Positions 51,067-60,419 of a stretch of 64,000 nucleotides of DNA are shown here, piece after piece; positions within the stretch are counted from its first letter, which is position 1; each line of letters begins with the position of its first letter. Location: positions 238,696 through 302,695 of the forward strand of contig NZ_JAETXJ010000004.1 in NCBI RefSeq assembly GCF_022508225.1. Reading direction: 5' to 3'. The notes beneath the pieces were generated by a model. It was not told where the DNA came from and made no database searches. It saw nothing but the letters and a program-made list of their open reading frames with translations. The position numbers and the translations under genes were made by a program. Origin of the DNA: Desulfovibrio sp. UIB00 (GTDB taxonomy: Bacteria > Desulfobacterota > Desulfovibrionia > Desulfovibrionales > Desulfovibrionaceae).

Positions 51067-52161
51067 ATGAATCCACTCTTTTCTCCCATCAAACTCAAAG
51101 GGCTCACACTGCCCAACCGTATAGTCGTTCCCCCCATGGATCAATACTCGGCAGAAGAGGGATGCCCCGTGTACTGGCATGCCATGCACTATGGCACCCT
51201 TGCCGTTTCCGGAACCGGGCTGCTCATTGTGGAAGCAACGGCTGTAGAAGCGCCGGGGCGTATATCCCCGCAGGATCTCGGCCTCTGGAATGAGGAGCAG
51301 GAAGCCGCCCACAAGGCCATGCTCGATTCCATACGTACCTATTCTTCCACGCCCATCGGCATCCAGATCGGACATGCCGGACGCAAGGGCGCTACGGGCC
51401 TACCTTGGCAAGGAGGCAAGCCGCTGCTGCCCGCAGATGGCGGGTGGGAAATATGCGCGCCTTCCGCCCTGCCCTATGCGCCGGGTCATCAAACACCAGC
51501 AGAACTCAAGGCGGCAGACATAGCCCGCCTGACAGAATCTTTTGTAGCTACGGCCAAACGCGCCGTACGCGCCGGGTATGACGCCATTGAGCTGCACGCG
51601 GCCCACGGCTACCTGATGCACGAATTTCTGTCGCCGCTCAGCAATGCCCGCACCGATGCCTACGGCGGCAGCCTCGAAAACAGGATGCGCTTTCCGCTGG
51701 AAGTGCTGGCGGCAGTGCTCGCAGCGGTTCCGGCCAATTACCCTGTGGGCGTGCGCGTTTCAGGCACCGATTTTGCCGAGGGCGGCTGGAATGTGGAAGA
51801 ATGCGCTGCCTTTGCAAGGGCAGTTGAAAAAGCAGGGGGCGCGTACATACACGTTTCCGGCGGCGGGCTTTCGCCCAACCAGAAGATCGCCCTTGCGCCC
51901 GGCTATCAGGTGGCACTGGCGGCTGCGGTCAAGGCAGCAGTGAGCGAGCTTCCTGTCATTGCCGTGGGCCTCATCACGGAGCCGGAACTGGCCTCAAGCA
52001 TTGTGGTCACAGGGCAGGCCGACATGGTAGCCATTGGCCGCGCCATGCTGTACGACCCGCGCTGGCCCTGGCATGCCGCTGCTGCTCTTGGGCAGACCAT
52101 TGCTGCGCCATCGCCCTACCTGCGCAGCAAGCCGCACAACGTGAAGGATCTTTTTGCGTAA
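51067..52161 (+). CDS. NADH:flavin oxidoreductase of the old yellow enzyme family
   Basis: A 364-residue TIM-barrel flavoprotein. FMN and substrate motifs include PNRIVVPPMDQYSA, IQIGHAGRKG, FVATAKRAVRAGYDAIELHAAHGYLMHEFLSP, RTDAYGGSLENRMRFPLEV and AIGRAMLYDPRWP. It is close to the YqjM-like subgroup and has no C-terminal iron-sulfur extension. It would reduce activated alkenes such as enones or nitro compounds with NAD(P)H. ATG 51067 follows AGGAGG. A very strong hairpin follows. Confidence 0.93.
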   Translation: MNPLFSPIKLKGLTLPNRIVVPPMDQYSAEEGCPVYWHAMHYGTLAVSGTGLLIVEATAVEAPGRISPQDLGLWNEEQEAAHKAMLDSIRTYSSTPIGIQIGHAGRKGATGLPWQGGKPLLPADGGWEICAPSALPYAPGHQTPAELKAADIARLTESFVATAKRAVRAGYDAIELHAAHGYLMHEFLSPLSNARTDAYGGSLENRMRFPLEVLAAVLAAVPANYPVGVRVSGTDFAEGGWNVEECAAFARAVEKAGGAYIHVSGGGLSPNQKIALAPGYQVALAAAVKAAVSELPVIAVGLITEPELASSIVVTGQADMVAIGRAMLYDPRWPWHAAAALGQTIAAPSPYLRSKPHNVKDLFA

Positions 52162-52188
52162 GGCTGGTTTTCACAGCGCATACGCTAC

Positions 52189-52233
52189 ATGCAGAAGGCC
52201 CCGCAATCTTTAACGATGCGGGGCCTTCTGCAT
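52189..52233. terminator. 17-bp perfect hairpin at a convergent junction
   Basis: ATGCAGAAGGCCCCGCA (52189-52205) is exactly mirrored at 52217-52233 around an 11-nt loop. No T-run follows in either direction. It sits between the OYE-type gene (plus) and the small membrane protein gene (minus). Confidence 0.72.
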
Positions 52234-52293
52234 TGGCCAGCCAGATCAATGCTGCGCGAGGATTGCTCCCGGCGCAGGATCTCGGAACATATC

Positions 52294-52926
52294 CTACTGG
52301 GGCGCGTCCACCTTGTGGGCCTGCGCTTGCGGCTGGGCCTGCGCTTGTGGCTGGCCTTCAGGCTCCACTTCTGCATTGGCCTCGGGGCTGTTTACGATCT
52401 GGGTTTCCAACGGGGCCGCCCCGCTGCGCAACTGCCAGCGCGTGATGGTCTTGTTGCTGAACATCCGCAGCGGGATATAAAAAAGAATGAACCAGAAAAC
52501 CATGCTCGGCTGATTGCCAAACAGCGGCAAAGAAAAAGGCAGCTCAGGGCTGATTGTGCCAAAGCGCAGCTGCATCCATGCAAGCATGATGGGAGCAGGC
52601 CACAACGAAGCCACAAACAGGGCGTTGCTGAGCGAAAAATAATAGCCAAAAGCCTCATGCCCCTGACGATTCACTGCTTTGAAGGCTTCCTTGCCAGAGT
52701 TCTGCAAGGCTGATTCGCTCAACTCATGATAATGACGCATGTCATCCTGCAATTTTTTCAGGCGCTTGCGGTGCATACGCTGGGCCATGCGCAGGGTGGC
52801 AATGCCTATGAGGCCCGCCACCAGGGCAAGAATTGCTGTTCCCAAAAAGTAGGCTGCCTCGGGCTGCGGCACCACGCGGTACGGCAGCACCAAGAAAGGA
52901 TCAAGCCAGACCAGAAGTTGTTCCAT
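52294..52926 (-). CDS. Three-TM membrane protein of unknown function, Oxa1/EMC3-like topology
   Basis: A 210-residue protein. TM1 is at about 25-46. A strongly charged region follows (RMHRKRLKKLQDDMRHYHELSE), predicted as a coiled coil, to about residue 90. TM2 is at about 97-118 and TM3 at about 138-158. A Pro/Gln/Ala-rich tail (PQAQAQPQAQAH) ends it. I do not recognise a named family with certainty. The order TM, cytosolic coiled coil, two TMs resembles the DUF106/EMC3/Get1 branch of the Oxa1 insertase superfamily; this is an inference from topology. It lies about 160 bp after the TauE/SafE gene, beyond a terminator. Confidence 0.75.
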   Translation of the reverse strand: MEQLLVWLDPFLVLPYRVVPQPEAAYFLGTAILALVAGLIGIATLRMAQRMHRKRLKKLQDDMRHYHELSESALQNSGKEAFKAVNRQGHEAFGYYFSLSNALFVASLWPAPIMLAWMQLRFGTISPELPFSLPLFGNQPSMVFWFILFYIPLRMFSNKTITRWQLRSGAAPLETQIVNSPEANAEVEPEGQPQAQAQPQAQAHKVDAPQ

Positions 52927-53005
52927 ATCTCAGCGGCTCCGTTTTTCGCACAGGGCGATTCTAAGCCCTTGCGCACGGGCAGATTAGCATTCTGTTGTAA
53001 AAAGG

Positions 53006-53048
53006 AAACACTGCATCCCCGTGGGCAGGCCAGGGGGATGCAGTGTTT
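53006..53048 (-). terminator. Terminator of the TauE/SafE gene
   Basis: AAACACTGCATCCCC (53006-53020) pairs perfectly with 53034-53048. On the minus strand CCTTTTTAC follows. On the plus strand a T-run also follows, so it may be bidirectional. Confidence 0.82.
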
Positions 53049-53086
53049 TTCATGTTTTCAGCATGTTCCGGACATAGCCGGAAATA

Positions 53087-54220
53087 CTAGCCGAACATCT
53101 TGATGTTGAAGAAGCCGCGCAGGATGTAGTCGGTACCAACGTACAGGGCCAGCACGATGAAGAGGCGCTTCAACCAGATATCGGAGAAGAAACGCGAGGT
53201 GTAGGGGCCAACAATGGAACCCACGGCAATACCGGCCAGTTCAAGACCAACCAGGTTCCAGTCCACCAGCGCGCCGTGCAGCATGAGGGTGGTGATACCG
53301 GTGATCATGCTGAGCAGCACGGCCAGAGCGGAGGTACCAGCAGCCAGGTACATGGGGAGCTGGGTCACGCTGGTGATGAAAGGCACCAGCAGGAAGCCGC
53401 CGCCCACGCCCAGGAAGGCCGCGATGCTGGCGATAACCACGCCGCCGCAGAAGGGCAGCAGGGGATTGAAAGAGAATTCCACGCCGCAGAAGGTGAACTG
53501 GCAGGTGGTAAAGGTGAACTTGATGAGCTTAACGCCCGTGGGGGCAGCAGCGCCTTCACCCTTGGCCTTGGCGGCAGCTTCAAAAGCCTTGGCGGCTTCC
53601 TTGGCTTTGGCCTTGGAACGCTGACCGGCAGGGGAGGTTTCCCACATCAGGTACAGGCCCAGCAGCAGCACGAAAAGACCAAAATAGCCCTGATAGGACG
53701 AGAAGTTCAGCTTGCCGGCAGTCAGCGAAACAGCACTGAAAGCGCCCACGATGGAGCCAAGGCCCAGGGCGAAGCCCAGGGGCAGCACAAGGCGCTTCAT
53801 GCGGTAGTAGCTGAACGTGCTGATAACAGCGGAAAGCCCGGCGAGCATCTGGTTGGAGGCGCGCACGGAGTCGGTGACGGACTTGTTAAGGGGCGTCTTG
53901 CCAAAAGATTTGGCATACGCGCCAAGGCCGTGCACGGTCATGTGGCCCACGCCAGCCATAACGCCGCCAAAAGCGCCCACGGTGGAGAAAATCCAGCCCA
54001 CCCACAAGGCCCAGCCAAAGGCCAGAATCATGTTGACCTTGGGGCCGCCGGGGATACCAAGATAGCCGGGTTCAGCCTGCATGTTGATGGTATTGGGGGC
54101 CGTTTCCACCTGTTTGGCGATGGCATTGGCAAGCACGCTGCCGTCAGCAGCAAGGGCGACACTGGCGGTCAGCACCAGAAGTGAAGCCACCACGCCGAAA
54201 AGTACCCACTTGTTTCTCAT
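53087..54220 (-). CDS. TauE/SafE family sulfite/anion exporter
   Basis: A 377-residue membrane protein. A cleavable-looking N-terminal hydrophobic segment (VVASLLVLTASVALA) is followed by the TauE/SafE repeat (GGVMAGVGHMT and GVGGGFLLVPFI are the paired signature loops). Between the halves lies a cytoplasmic insert of about 60 residues rich in Lys and Ala (KAKAKEAAKAFEAAAKAKGE). Relatives export sulfite, sulfoacetate or other organosulfur anions; the specific substrate is not shown. It begins 74 bp after nuoN on the same strand and could be cotranscribed. A GGAGGAG ribosome site precedes ATG 54220. Confidence 0.88.
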   Translation of the reverse strand: MRNKWVLFGVVASLLVLTASVALAADGSVLANAIAKQVETAPNTINMQAEPGYLGIPGGPKVNMILAFGWALWVGWIFSTVGAFGGVMAGVGHMTVHGLGAYAKSFGKTPLNKSVTDSVRASNQMLAGLSAVISTFSYYRMKRLVLPLGFALGLGSIVGAFSAVSLTAGKLNFSSYQGYFGLFVLLLGLYLMWETSPAGQRSKAKAKEAAKAFEAAAKAKGEGAAAPTGVKLIKFTFTTCQFTFCGVEFSFNPLLPFCGGVVIASIAAFLGVGGGFLLVPFITSVTQLPMYLAAGTSALAVLLSMITGITTLMLHGALVDWNLVGLELAGIAVGSIVGPYTSRFFSDIWLKRLFIVLALYVGTDYILRGFFNIKMFG

Positions 54221-54294
54221 TCCAACTCCTCCCGATCAACGTCGCACAAGCGAACGGATAATAATGCCTGAAAGCGCCCTGTTGAGGCAGCTTC

Positions 54295-55803
54295 CTAAAA
54301 AAACACATGCACCCACGAAAGCAGCGTCTGCGGGAACACGCCCCACAACACCACACCTGTCAGACAGCACAGAAGTACAGCCCTCACGCCCGCACCGCCC
54401 GAAGCTGCCTGTATGGGTGCGGGGTGATTTGCCGGGGCCTCCTGCATGTACATGCGTCGTGCCACTCCAAGATAATACCATGCGGAAATGGTGCTGCTGA
54501 TCACAGCCACAAGCACCGTTACCGTATAGCCTGCCGAAAAGGCTTCTTTAAAGAGCATGAATTTGCCCATAAAGCCCGCAGTCGGCGGAATGCCCGTCAG
54601 GGAAAAAAGAAAAACCAGCATGGCCGCAGCAAGGGCGGGATGTCGTGCGGCAAGGCCCGAGTAATCATCCAGGTCTTCACCCGCATCAGCCAGAGGATTA
54701 TTTCCCTGTTTTTTCCCGTACACCGCAAGGTAGCCCATGATGGCAAAGGCACCCATGTTCATGCACAGGTAAATGGTCAAATACGCCGCCGTGGCGCGCA
54801 GGCCGTCGGCTGTGCACGCGGCAAGCCCCAAGAGGGCATAACCCGCGTGAGCTATGGCAGAGTACGCCAGCATGCGTTTAAGGCTTGTCTGCATTACGGC
54901 AGCGATATTGCCCAGAAGCATTGTCAATGCGGCCATCAAGGCCAACGCCCCGCTCCACTGAGCGCCCAGTTGCGGCAAGGCCATGACCAATACGCGCGCA
55001 AGCACGGCGAAACTGGCCGTTTTGGCCGCCACAGACATAAAGGCGGTCACGGTTGTGGGCGCGCCTTCGTACACATCAGGCACCCACACGTGGAAGGGCG
55101 CGGCAGCCACCTTGAACCCCATGCCTGCCAGCATGAGCGCCAAAGCAACTACCAGGGCGGGCATGGTCTGCCCGGTTGCGGCAACAGGCAGTGCCGCAGC
55201 GATCTGCGCAAGCTCGGTATGCCCGGTAAGCCCGTACAACAGGGACATGCCAAAAAGCAAAAGAGCCGAAGCGAAACTGCCCATCAAAAAATATTTGATG
55301 GCCGATTCGCTGCTTCGCGGATCGCCAGTGCGCAGGGCCGCCATCGCGTAAATGGGCAGGGCCATGAGCTCAAGCCCCAGATAGAGCACAATGAGGTCGC
55401 CAGCCGAGGCCATTACGCACATGCCCAGTGTTGAACATACTGCAAGGCAGTAATATTCGCCCTGACGCATTTGGGCATGTGAAAAAAAACTTTCGCTCAT
55501 TAACGCCGTAAAAGCAAGTGCTACTACGCAAATGGCTTTAAAGAGCGCTCCAAAGCCGTCAGCGCGGAACATTCCGTCAAAAGAAACACTCCCGCCGCCC
55601 GCAGAAACTGCTACAATTGCTGCAAAAGCCGTTATTGCACCAACGACCGTCAGCCATTGCAGAAAAGCCCGCGCCCTTGGAAAAAACATGTCGGCGCACA
55701 GCAGGCCAATGGCCGTGACCAAGAGCGTCAGCTCCGGCAGCAGGGCCGGAAGTTCTTTCAGCAATGGCAGGGCCGAAAGGGGCGCTACGGATATGGCTGT
55801 CAT
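54295..55803 (-). CDS. nuoN: NADH-quinone oxidoreductase-type subunit N
   Basis: A 502-residue protein of the proton-pumping antiporter-like family, with about 14 TM helices. Conserved pieces are GLELMALPIYAMAAL with the channel Glu, KVAAAPFHVWVPDVYEGAPTTVTAF with a pump Lys, and LKRMLAYSAIAHAGYALLG. It is the last gene of the nuo cluster. The ATG at 55803 follows AGGAG; upstream in-frame residues are shadow sequence. A 121-bp gap separates it from nuoM. Confidence 0.95.
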   Translation of the reverse strand: MTAISVAPLSALPLLKELPALLPELTLLVTAIGLLCADMFFPRARAFLQWLTVVGAITAFAAIVAVSAGGGSVSFDGMFRADGFGALFKAICVVALAFTALMSESFFSHAQMRQGEYYCLAVCSTLGMCVMASAGDLIVLYLGLELMALPIYAMAALRTGDPRSSESAIKYFLMGSFASALLLFGMSLLYGLTGHTELAQIAAALPVAATGQTMPALVVALALMLAGMGFKVAAAPFHVWVPDVYEGAPTTVTAFMSVAAKTASFAVLARVLVMALPQLGAQWSGALALMAALTMLLGNIAAVMQTSLKRMLAYSAIAHAGYALLGLAACTADGLRATAAYLTIYLCMNMGAFAIMGYLAVYGKKQGNNPLADAGEDLDDYSGLAARHPALAAAMLVFLFSLTGIPPTAGFMGKFMLFKEAFSAGYTVTVLVAVISSTISAWYYLGVARRMYMQEAPANHPAPIQAASGGAGVRAVLLCCLTGVVLWGVFPQTLLSWVHVFF

Positions 55804-55924
55804 GATAGCTCCTATGGTGTTGCCCTTGTGCCGCAAGGCACACTGTCCGCCAACTGTATGGGCCATGCATGGCCTGTGGCGGGGGCGCAAACTTTTATTG
55901 CCAGTGCTCGGGCCGCAACTTTTT

Positions 55925-57418
55925 CTAATTTGCGGTAAAAACTGCAAAGGCCTGCTGGGTATCTGCCACCAGATGTTCCACCGTTACGTGCATGTATTCC
56001 AGCAACACGTTGGGGAAGATGCCGATGCCCACTATAAGCAGGCTCATGGTCAGCAAAATGGCTATCTCGCGCCCATCAAGCTTTTCCCCAACCAGACCGC
56101 GCACGGTTTCAGACACCTGACGGAAAAACACGCGCTGATACAGCCAGAGCATGTACCATGCGCCCAATATCAGGCCAGAAGACGCCACCACCGCCGCCCA
56201 GGGAGCGCGTTCAAAACCGCCGAGCAGGATCAGGAACTCACCCACAAAACCGTTGGTACCGGGCAAACCCACAGCCGCCAGAGTAAAGACCATAAAAAAG
56301 GCCGCCAGCACGGGCATGACCGAGGCCAGCCCGCCGTATACCTTGATCTCGCGTGTATGAGTGCGGTCATAGAGCATGCCCACGCCCAGAAAGAGCGCGC
56401 CCGTCACTATGCCGTGGTTGATCATCTGCAAAATGGAACCTTCCACGCCCTTTTGGGTCAGCGCAAAAAGCCCCAGTGTCACAAAACCCATATGACTTAC
56501 GGAACTGTAGGCGATGAGCCGCTTGACGTCCGTTTGCGCGAGGCAAACCAGCGCACCGTACACGATGGCGATGACGGAAAGCACCAGCATGGGCTTGAGC
56601 AGCACCCATGCGGCATAGGGAAACAGAGGCAGGGAGAAGCGCAAAAAGCCGTACGCGCCCATTTTGATCAACACGCCAGCCAGAATGACCGAGGCCGCCG
56701 TGGGCGCTTCGGTATGCGCGTCTGGCAGCCACGTATGCACGGGCCACATAGGCACCTTGACCGCAAAGGCGGCAAAAAAGGCCCAGAACAGCAGCAATTG
56801 CAGCCGGGGGTCAAAGTCGTTGCGCGCCAGCGCCATGATGTCGAAGGTATGTCCACCCTTGAGGTACAGCAGGATGATGCCCAGCAGCATCAGCAAACTG
56901 CCCAGCAGGGTGTACAGAAAGAACTTAATTGTGGCGTAAATGCGGCGAGGCCCGCCCCACACGCCAATGAGCAGGAACATGGGAATGAGCATGGCTTCCC
57001 AGAAAATGTAAAACAGCATGAGGTCGGTGGCGCAAAACACACCCACCATGGCGCTTTCAAGCAGCAGCAGGCTGATGAAAAACTCCTTGGCCTTGACCTT
57101 GATGCTCTTGTACGACACCGCCACGCCCATCAGCGTTATGAGGGCCGTCAGGGGCAGAAACAGCACGCTTATACCGTCCACGCCCAGAGCGTAATAGATG
57201 TTCAGGCTCTCAATCCACGCGCAGTTTTCCACCAGTTGCATTTGCCACAGGCTTTTATCAAAGCGGCTCAGAGCCACAAAGCTCAGGCACAGCTCAAGCA
57301 GGCATACGGCAAGCGCGCCCAGCTTGATGGTTTCTTCATTGCGGCGCGCAACAGCCAGCAGGGAAAGCCCACCCGCCAGAGGCACAAAGATGAGCAAGGA
57401 AAGAACAGGTACAGACAT
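55925..57418 (-). CDS. nuoM: NADH-quinone oxidoreductase-type subunit M
   Basis: A 497-residue antiporter-like pump subunit. FIFWEAMLIPMFLLIGVWGG carries the conserved Glu. KVPMWPVHTWLPDAHTEAPTAASV carries the helix 7-8 Lys and the conserved His/Trp. KRLIAYSSVSHMGFVTLGLFA is diagnostic. It contributes one proton channel in the membrane arm. It begins 18 bp after nuoL. The gene is on the minus strand; a huge antisense frame on the plus strand is a shadow. Confidence 0.96.
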   Translation of the reverse strand: MSVPVLSLLIFVPLAGGLSLLAVARRNEETIKLGALAVCLLELCLSFVALSRFDKSLWQMQLVENCAWIESLNIYYALGVDGISVLFLPLTALITLMGVAVSYKSIKVKAKEFFISLLLLESAMVGVFCATDLMLFYIFWEAMLIPMFLLIGVWGGPRRIYATIKFFLYTLLGSLLMLLGIILLYLKGGHTFDIMALARNDFDPRLQLLLFWAFFAAFAVKVPMWPVHTWLPDAHTEAPTAASVILAGVLIKMGAYGFLRFSLPLFPYAAWVLLKPMLVLSVIAIVYGALVCLAQTDVKRLIAYSSVSHMGFVTLGLFALTQKGVEGSILQMINHGIVTGALFLGVGMLYDRTHTREIKVYGGLASVMPVLAAFFMVFTLAAVGLPGTNGFVGEFLILLGGFERAPWAAVVASSGLILGAWYMLWLYQRVFFRQVSETVRGLVGEKLDGREIAILLTMSLLIVGIGIFPNVLLEYMHVTVEHLVADTQQAFAVFTAN

Positions 57419-57436
57419 GCGATCTCCCCGCCGTTG

Positions 57437-59365
57437 TTAGGAAAAAAAGCCCAGTTGCAATACCAGCAAGAGCGCTGCCGCGCCCCCGGCCAGCCATGTC
57501 AGATAGTGTGCCACCTGCCCGTCCTGAAGCCTTTGCAGGCTTGTGGACAGTCTGCCGATGGCGCGCGGCACGCCATTGACCACGCCTTCAATACCGCGCG
57601 TGTCCACCACGCCCAGCAGCAGGTTGTCCGCCAGCCTCAGCGTGGGCCGCACAAGGCAGGCCACGTAGATTTCGTCCACCCAGTACTTGCGGGAAAACAG
57701 TCGATACAGGCCAGAAAAAGCACCCGCCACCTTGCCCGGCAGTTCCAGCCTGCGGCAATACATGAACCATGCAAGGCCGATGCCCGCAAAACCAGCAACT
57801 ACGGAAACAACCATCAGCCCAAGCTCCACCGCGCCGGAAACATGCACGTGCGGATGCCCCGTCACCGGAGCGAGAAAATCCGCCCAGTGGTTGGAGCCGC
57901 CCAGAACATGCGGAATCCCCAGCCAGCCCGCAGCTACAGCCCCCACGCCCAGCACCAGCAAGGGAACAGTGACCACGCGCGGCGATTCGTGCAGATGCTC
58001 GCGCTGGTGTTCCGTCCCCCGAAACTGGCCCGTGAACACGCTGAAATACAGGCGGAAGGAGTAAAAAGCCGTCATAAAGGCCACCAGCACGCCCACGCCC
58101 CAGGCCAGATACCCCGTGAACGTGCCCGCGTTGAAGGCCATGAGCAGGATTTCATCCTTGCTGAAAAAGCCAGCCAACCCCGGCACACCAGCAATAGAGA
58201 GCGAGGCCAGCAAAAAGGTTGCGCTGGTAATGGGCATGTACTTTCCAAGCCCGCCCATGGAGCGCATGTCCTGCTCGTGGTGCATGCCCAGAATCACCGA
58301 GCCGCAGCCAAGGAAGAGCAAGGCCTTGAAAAATGCATGGGTAAACAGGTGGAACACGCCAGCGCCGTAGGCTCCCACGCCGCAGGCAATGAACATGTAG
58401 GCCAGCTGGCTGATGGTCGAATAGGCCACCACCCTCTTGATATCGGTCTGCGTGAGGGCGATGGTGGCGGCAAACAAAGTCGTGACCGCGCCCACCACGG
58501 TGATGACGGTCAAGGCCGTGGACGACAGCGCAAACAGTGCGTTGCAGCGCGCCAGCATGAAGACGCCCGCCGTCACCATGGTGGCCGCGTGGATAAGCGC
58601 GCTCACCGGGGTGGGGCCTTCCATGGCGTCGGGCAGCCACACATGCAGGGGCAACTGAGCCGACTTGCCCACCGCGCCGCAGAACAGCAGCAGACAAATG
58701 AGCGTGGGCACGCTGACCGTATAACCGCACAGGGTAAAGGTCATGCCCTCAAGCACGGCGGCCTGGGGCAGCACGTCCGCATAGTGCAGGCTTTCAAAAA
58801 TGGTGAAGATGCAGAACAGCCCCAACAAAAAGCCAAAGTCTCCGAACCTGTTGACGATAAAGGCCTTTTTGCCCGCATCCGAGGCGGAATCTTTTTCGTA
58901 ATAAAAGCCGATGAGCAGGTAGGACGAAAGGCCCACAGCCTCCCAGCCAAAAAAGAGCTGCAAAAAATTATTGCCCATGACCAGCATGAGCATGGAAAAG
59001 GAAAACAGGCCAAGATAGGCGAAAAAGCGGTAATAGCCCTTTTCGCCCCGCATGTAGCCCACGGAATAAATGTGCACCAGGGTGCTGACGCTGGTAACCA
59101 CCACCAGCATGACCGCCGTGAGCTGGTCCACCAGAAAGCCAAAAGTCACGCGCAGGTTGCCGGAGGCTATCCAGGTGTGCACATCGGCATTGACGATGTT
59201 GCCCGCCAGCACATCCCGCAGGGCAAGCAAGGCGCAGACAAGGGAGACTCCAATGGCCGCGATGGGCAGCCAGTGGGCGCGCTCGCCCCATTGGCGGCCA
59301 CAGATCAGGGTAAGCACAAAGGCCAGCAAGGGGCACAGAGGAATAAGCAGCAAATATATTGGCAT
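57437..59365 (-). CDS. nuoL: NADH-quinone oxidoreductase-type subunit L
   Basis: A 642-residue protein and the largest pump subunit. Motifs are FFGWEAVGLSSYLLIGFY, KSAQLPLHVWLPDAMEGPTPVSALIHAATMV and KRVVAYSTISQLAYMFIACG. A C-terminal lateral helix and TM16 region follow (RKYWVDEIYVACLVRP near residue 570). It is full length, so the long lateral helix seen in complex I is probably kept. It starts 2 bp after nuoK. Confidence 0.96.
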   Translation of the reverse strand: MPIYLLLIPLCPLLAFVLTLICGRQWGERAHWLPIAAIGVSLVCALLALRDVLAGNIVNADVHTWIASGNLRVTFGFLVDQLTAVMLVVVTSVSTLVHIYSVGYMRGEKGYYRFFAYLGLFSFSMLMLVMGNNFLQLFFGWEAVGLSSYLLIGFYYEKDSASDAGKKAFIVNRFGDFGFLLGLFCIFTIFESLHYADVLPQAAVLEGMTFTLCGYTVSVPTLICLLLFCGAVGKSAQLPLHVWLPDAMEGPTPVSALIHAATMVTAGVFMLARCNALFALSSTALTVITVVGAVTTLFAATIALTQTDIKRVVAYSTISQLAYMFIACGVGAYGAGVFHLFTHAFFKALLFLGCGSVILGMHHEQDMRSMGGLGKYMPITSATFLLASLSIAGVPGLAGFFSKDEILLMAFNAGTFTGYLAWGVGVLVAFMTAFYSFRLYFSVFTGQFRGTEHQREHLHESPRVVTVPLLVLGVGAVAAGWLGIPHVLGGSNHWADFLAPVTGHPHVHVSGAVELGLMVVSVVAGFAGIGLAWFMYCRRLELPGKVAGAFSGLYRLFSRKYWVDEIYVACLVRPTLRLADNLLLGVVDTRGIEGVVNGVPRAIGRLSTSLQRLQDGQVAHYLTWLAGGAAALLLVLQLGFFS

Positions 59366-59367
59366 GT

Positions 59368-59670
59368 TTACCCCCGCATCGTGGTTATGTCTTCGTTACG
59401 CACGCTTTTGTGGCTGCGGAACAGACAGATGACAATGCCAAGCCCCACTGCGGCCTCGCAGGCGGCAACGGTGATGATAAAGATGGTAAAAGCCTGCCCG
59501 CGCAGCGCGTCCATGAAATAGCTCATGGCCACCAGATTAAGGTTGACGCCGTTGAGCATCAGCTCAAGCGAGAGCAACATCACAATAATGTTGCGGCGCG
59601 TAAGAAACCCGGCCACACCTATGCAGAATAGCACTGCTGCCAGCGCCATGTACCAGGAAAGGGGAATCAC
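59368..59670 (-). CDS. nuoK: NADH-quinone oxidoreductase-type subunit K
   Basis: A 100-residue protein with three TM helices (YMALAAVLFCIGVAGFL, NIIVMLLSLELMLNGVNLNLVA with the conserved membrane Glu, and IFIITVAACEAAVGLGIVICL with the second Glu). This is the normal NuoK length. The start is a GTG at 59670 with AGGAGG six bases upstream, giving MIPLSWY. It overlaps nuoJ by 4 bases (GTGA), which suggests coupled translation. Confidence 0.95.
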   Translation of the reverse strand: MIPLSWYMALAAVLFCIGVAGFLTRRNIIVMLLSLELMLNGVNLNLVAMSYFMDALRGQAFTIFIITVAACEAAVGLGIVICLFRSHKSVRNEDITTMRG

Positions 59671-60254
59671 GCCGCGCCTCCTTGGTCTTTGTTGCCGCTC
59701 GCGCAAGGGCAGGCATTGTTTTGGGCCTGAGCCGGGGCGGGTGTGCACACGGGCTGCCTGCGCGCAAGGGTCAGGGCAGCTACCAGAGCCACCAGCAGCA
59801 GCACACCCGCAATTTCCAGCGAAAGAAAATGGTTGGTGAACAGCTCGCGGCTCAAGGCCTTGGTGTGCGTGACCTCGCGCAGGGCTTCAAGGGGCCATTG
59901 GCCCTTGCCGCCCGGTACAAAGCCTGCCACGCCCCAGAGCATGCCGCCGCACAGGGCAGCCGCCAGCGAGTAGCCCACAATGGGTTTGGGGGTCAGGGCG
60001 GGCAGCCGCAACTCGCGTTGCAGGTTCACCAGAAAGAGCACAAAAAGATACATAACCAAGATGGCCCCGGCATAGACGATGATCTGTATGGCTGCCAGAA
60101 ATTCGGCCTGCAAGGTCAGGTAGACCGCCGCCATGTGGAAGAACAGCAGCAGCACCAGCAACACGCAGTGAATGGGATTGCGCAGGCTGATAGCCAGCAC
60201 GCCGCACACGGTTATGACAAAGGCGCAGTATAGAAAGAATATTTCACCAAACAC
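59667..60254 (-). CDS. nuoJ: NADH-quinone oxidoreductase-type subunit J
   Basis: A 195-residue protein with five TM helices. FFLYCAFVITVCGVLAIS, NPIHCVLLVLLLFF and IIVYAGAILVMYLFVLFLVN are typical; the last includes the helix 3 pi-bulge region that moves in the coupling cycle. The C-terminal tail has an unusual CPCASG segment. The start is GTG 60254 behind GGAGG. An ATG 21 codons upstream is an alternative. The gap to nuoI is 165 bp, larger than most in the cluster. Confidence 0.92.
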   Translation of the reverse strand: MFGEIFFLYCAFVITVCGVLAISLRNPIHCVLLVLLLFFHMAAVYLTLQAEFLAAIQIIVYAGAILVMYLFVLFLVNLQRELRLPALTPKPIVGYSLAAALCGGMLWGVAGFVPGGKGQWPLEALREVTHTKALSRELFTNHFLSLEIAGVLLLVALVAALTLARRQPVCTPAPAQAQNNACPCASGNKDQGGAA

Positions 60255-60419
60255 CGTTCCACCTCCGCAGTGGACTTGCGCTCTGTTCAGGGATGCCTCG
60301 GCAAGGAGGCCTGTCATCCACGTTCTCCGCCCATCGTGCAGTGCATGCTTTTTCCGCTGCGGGCAAGGTGGCCTGCAAGGCACGGGCATTGCCGCAGATC
60401 AGCACAGATTTTTGACAGA

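Noticed and set aside
55532..59521. A 1329-codon open frame on the plus strand
   Set aside because: It is exactly antisense to nuoL, nuoM and part of nuoN, has low-complexity His/Gln/Lys-rich translation, and shows no domain. It is a codon-bias shadow.
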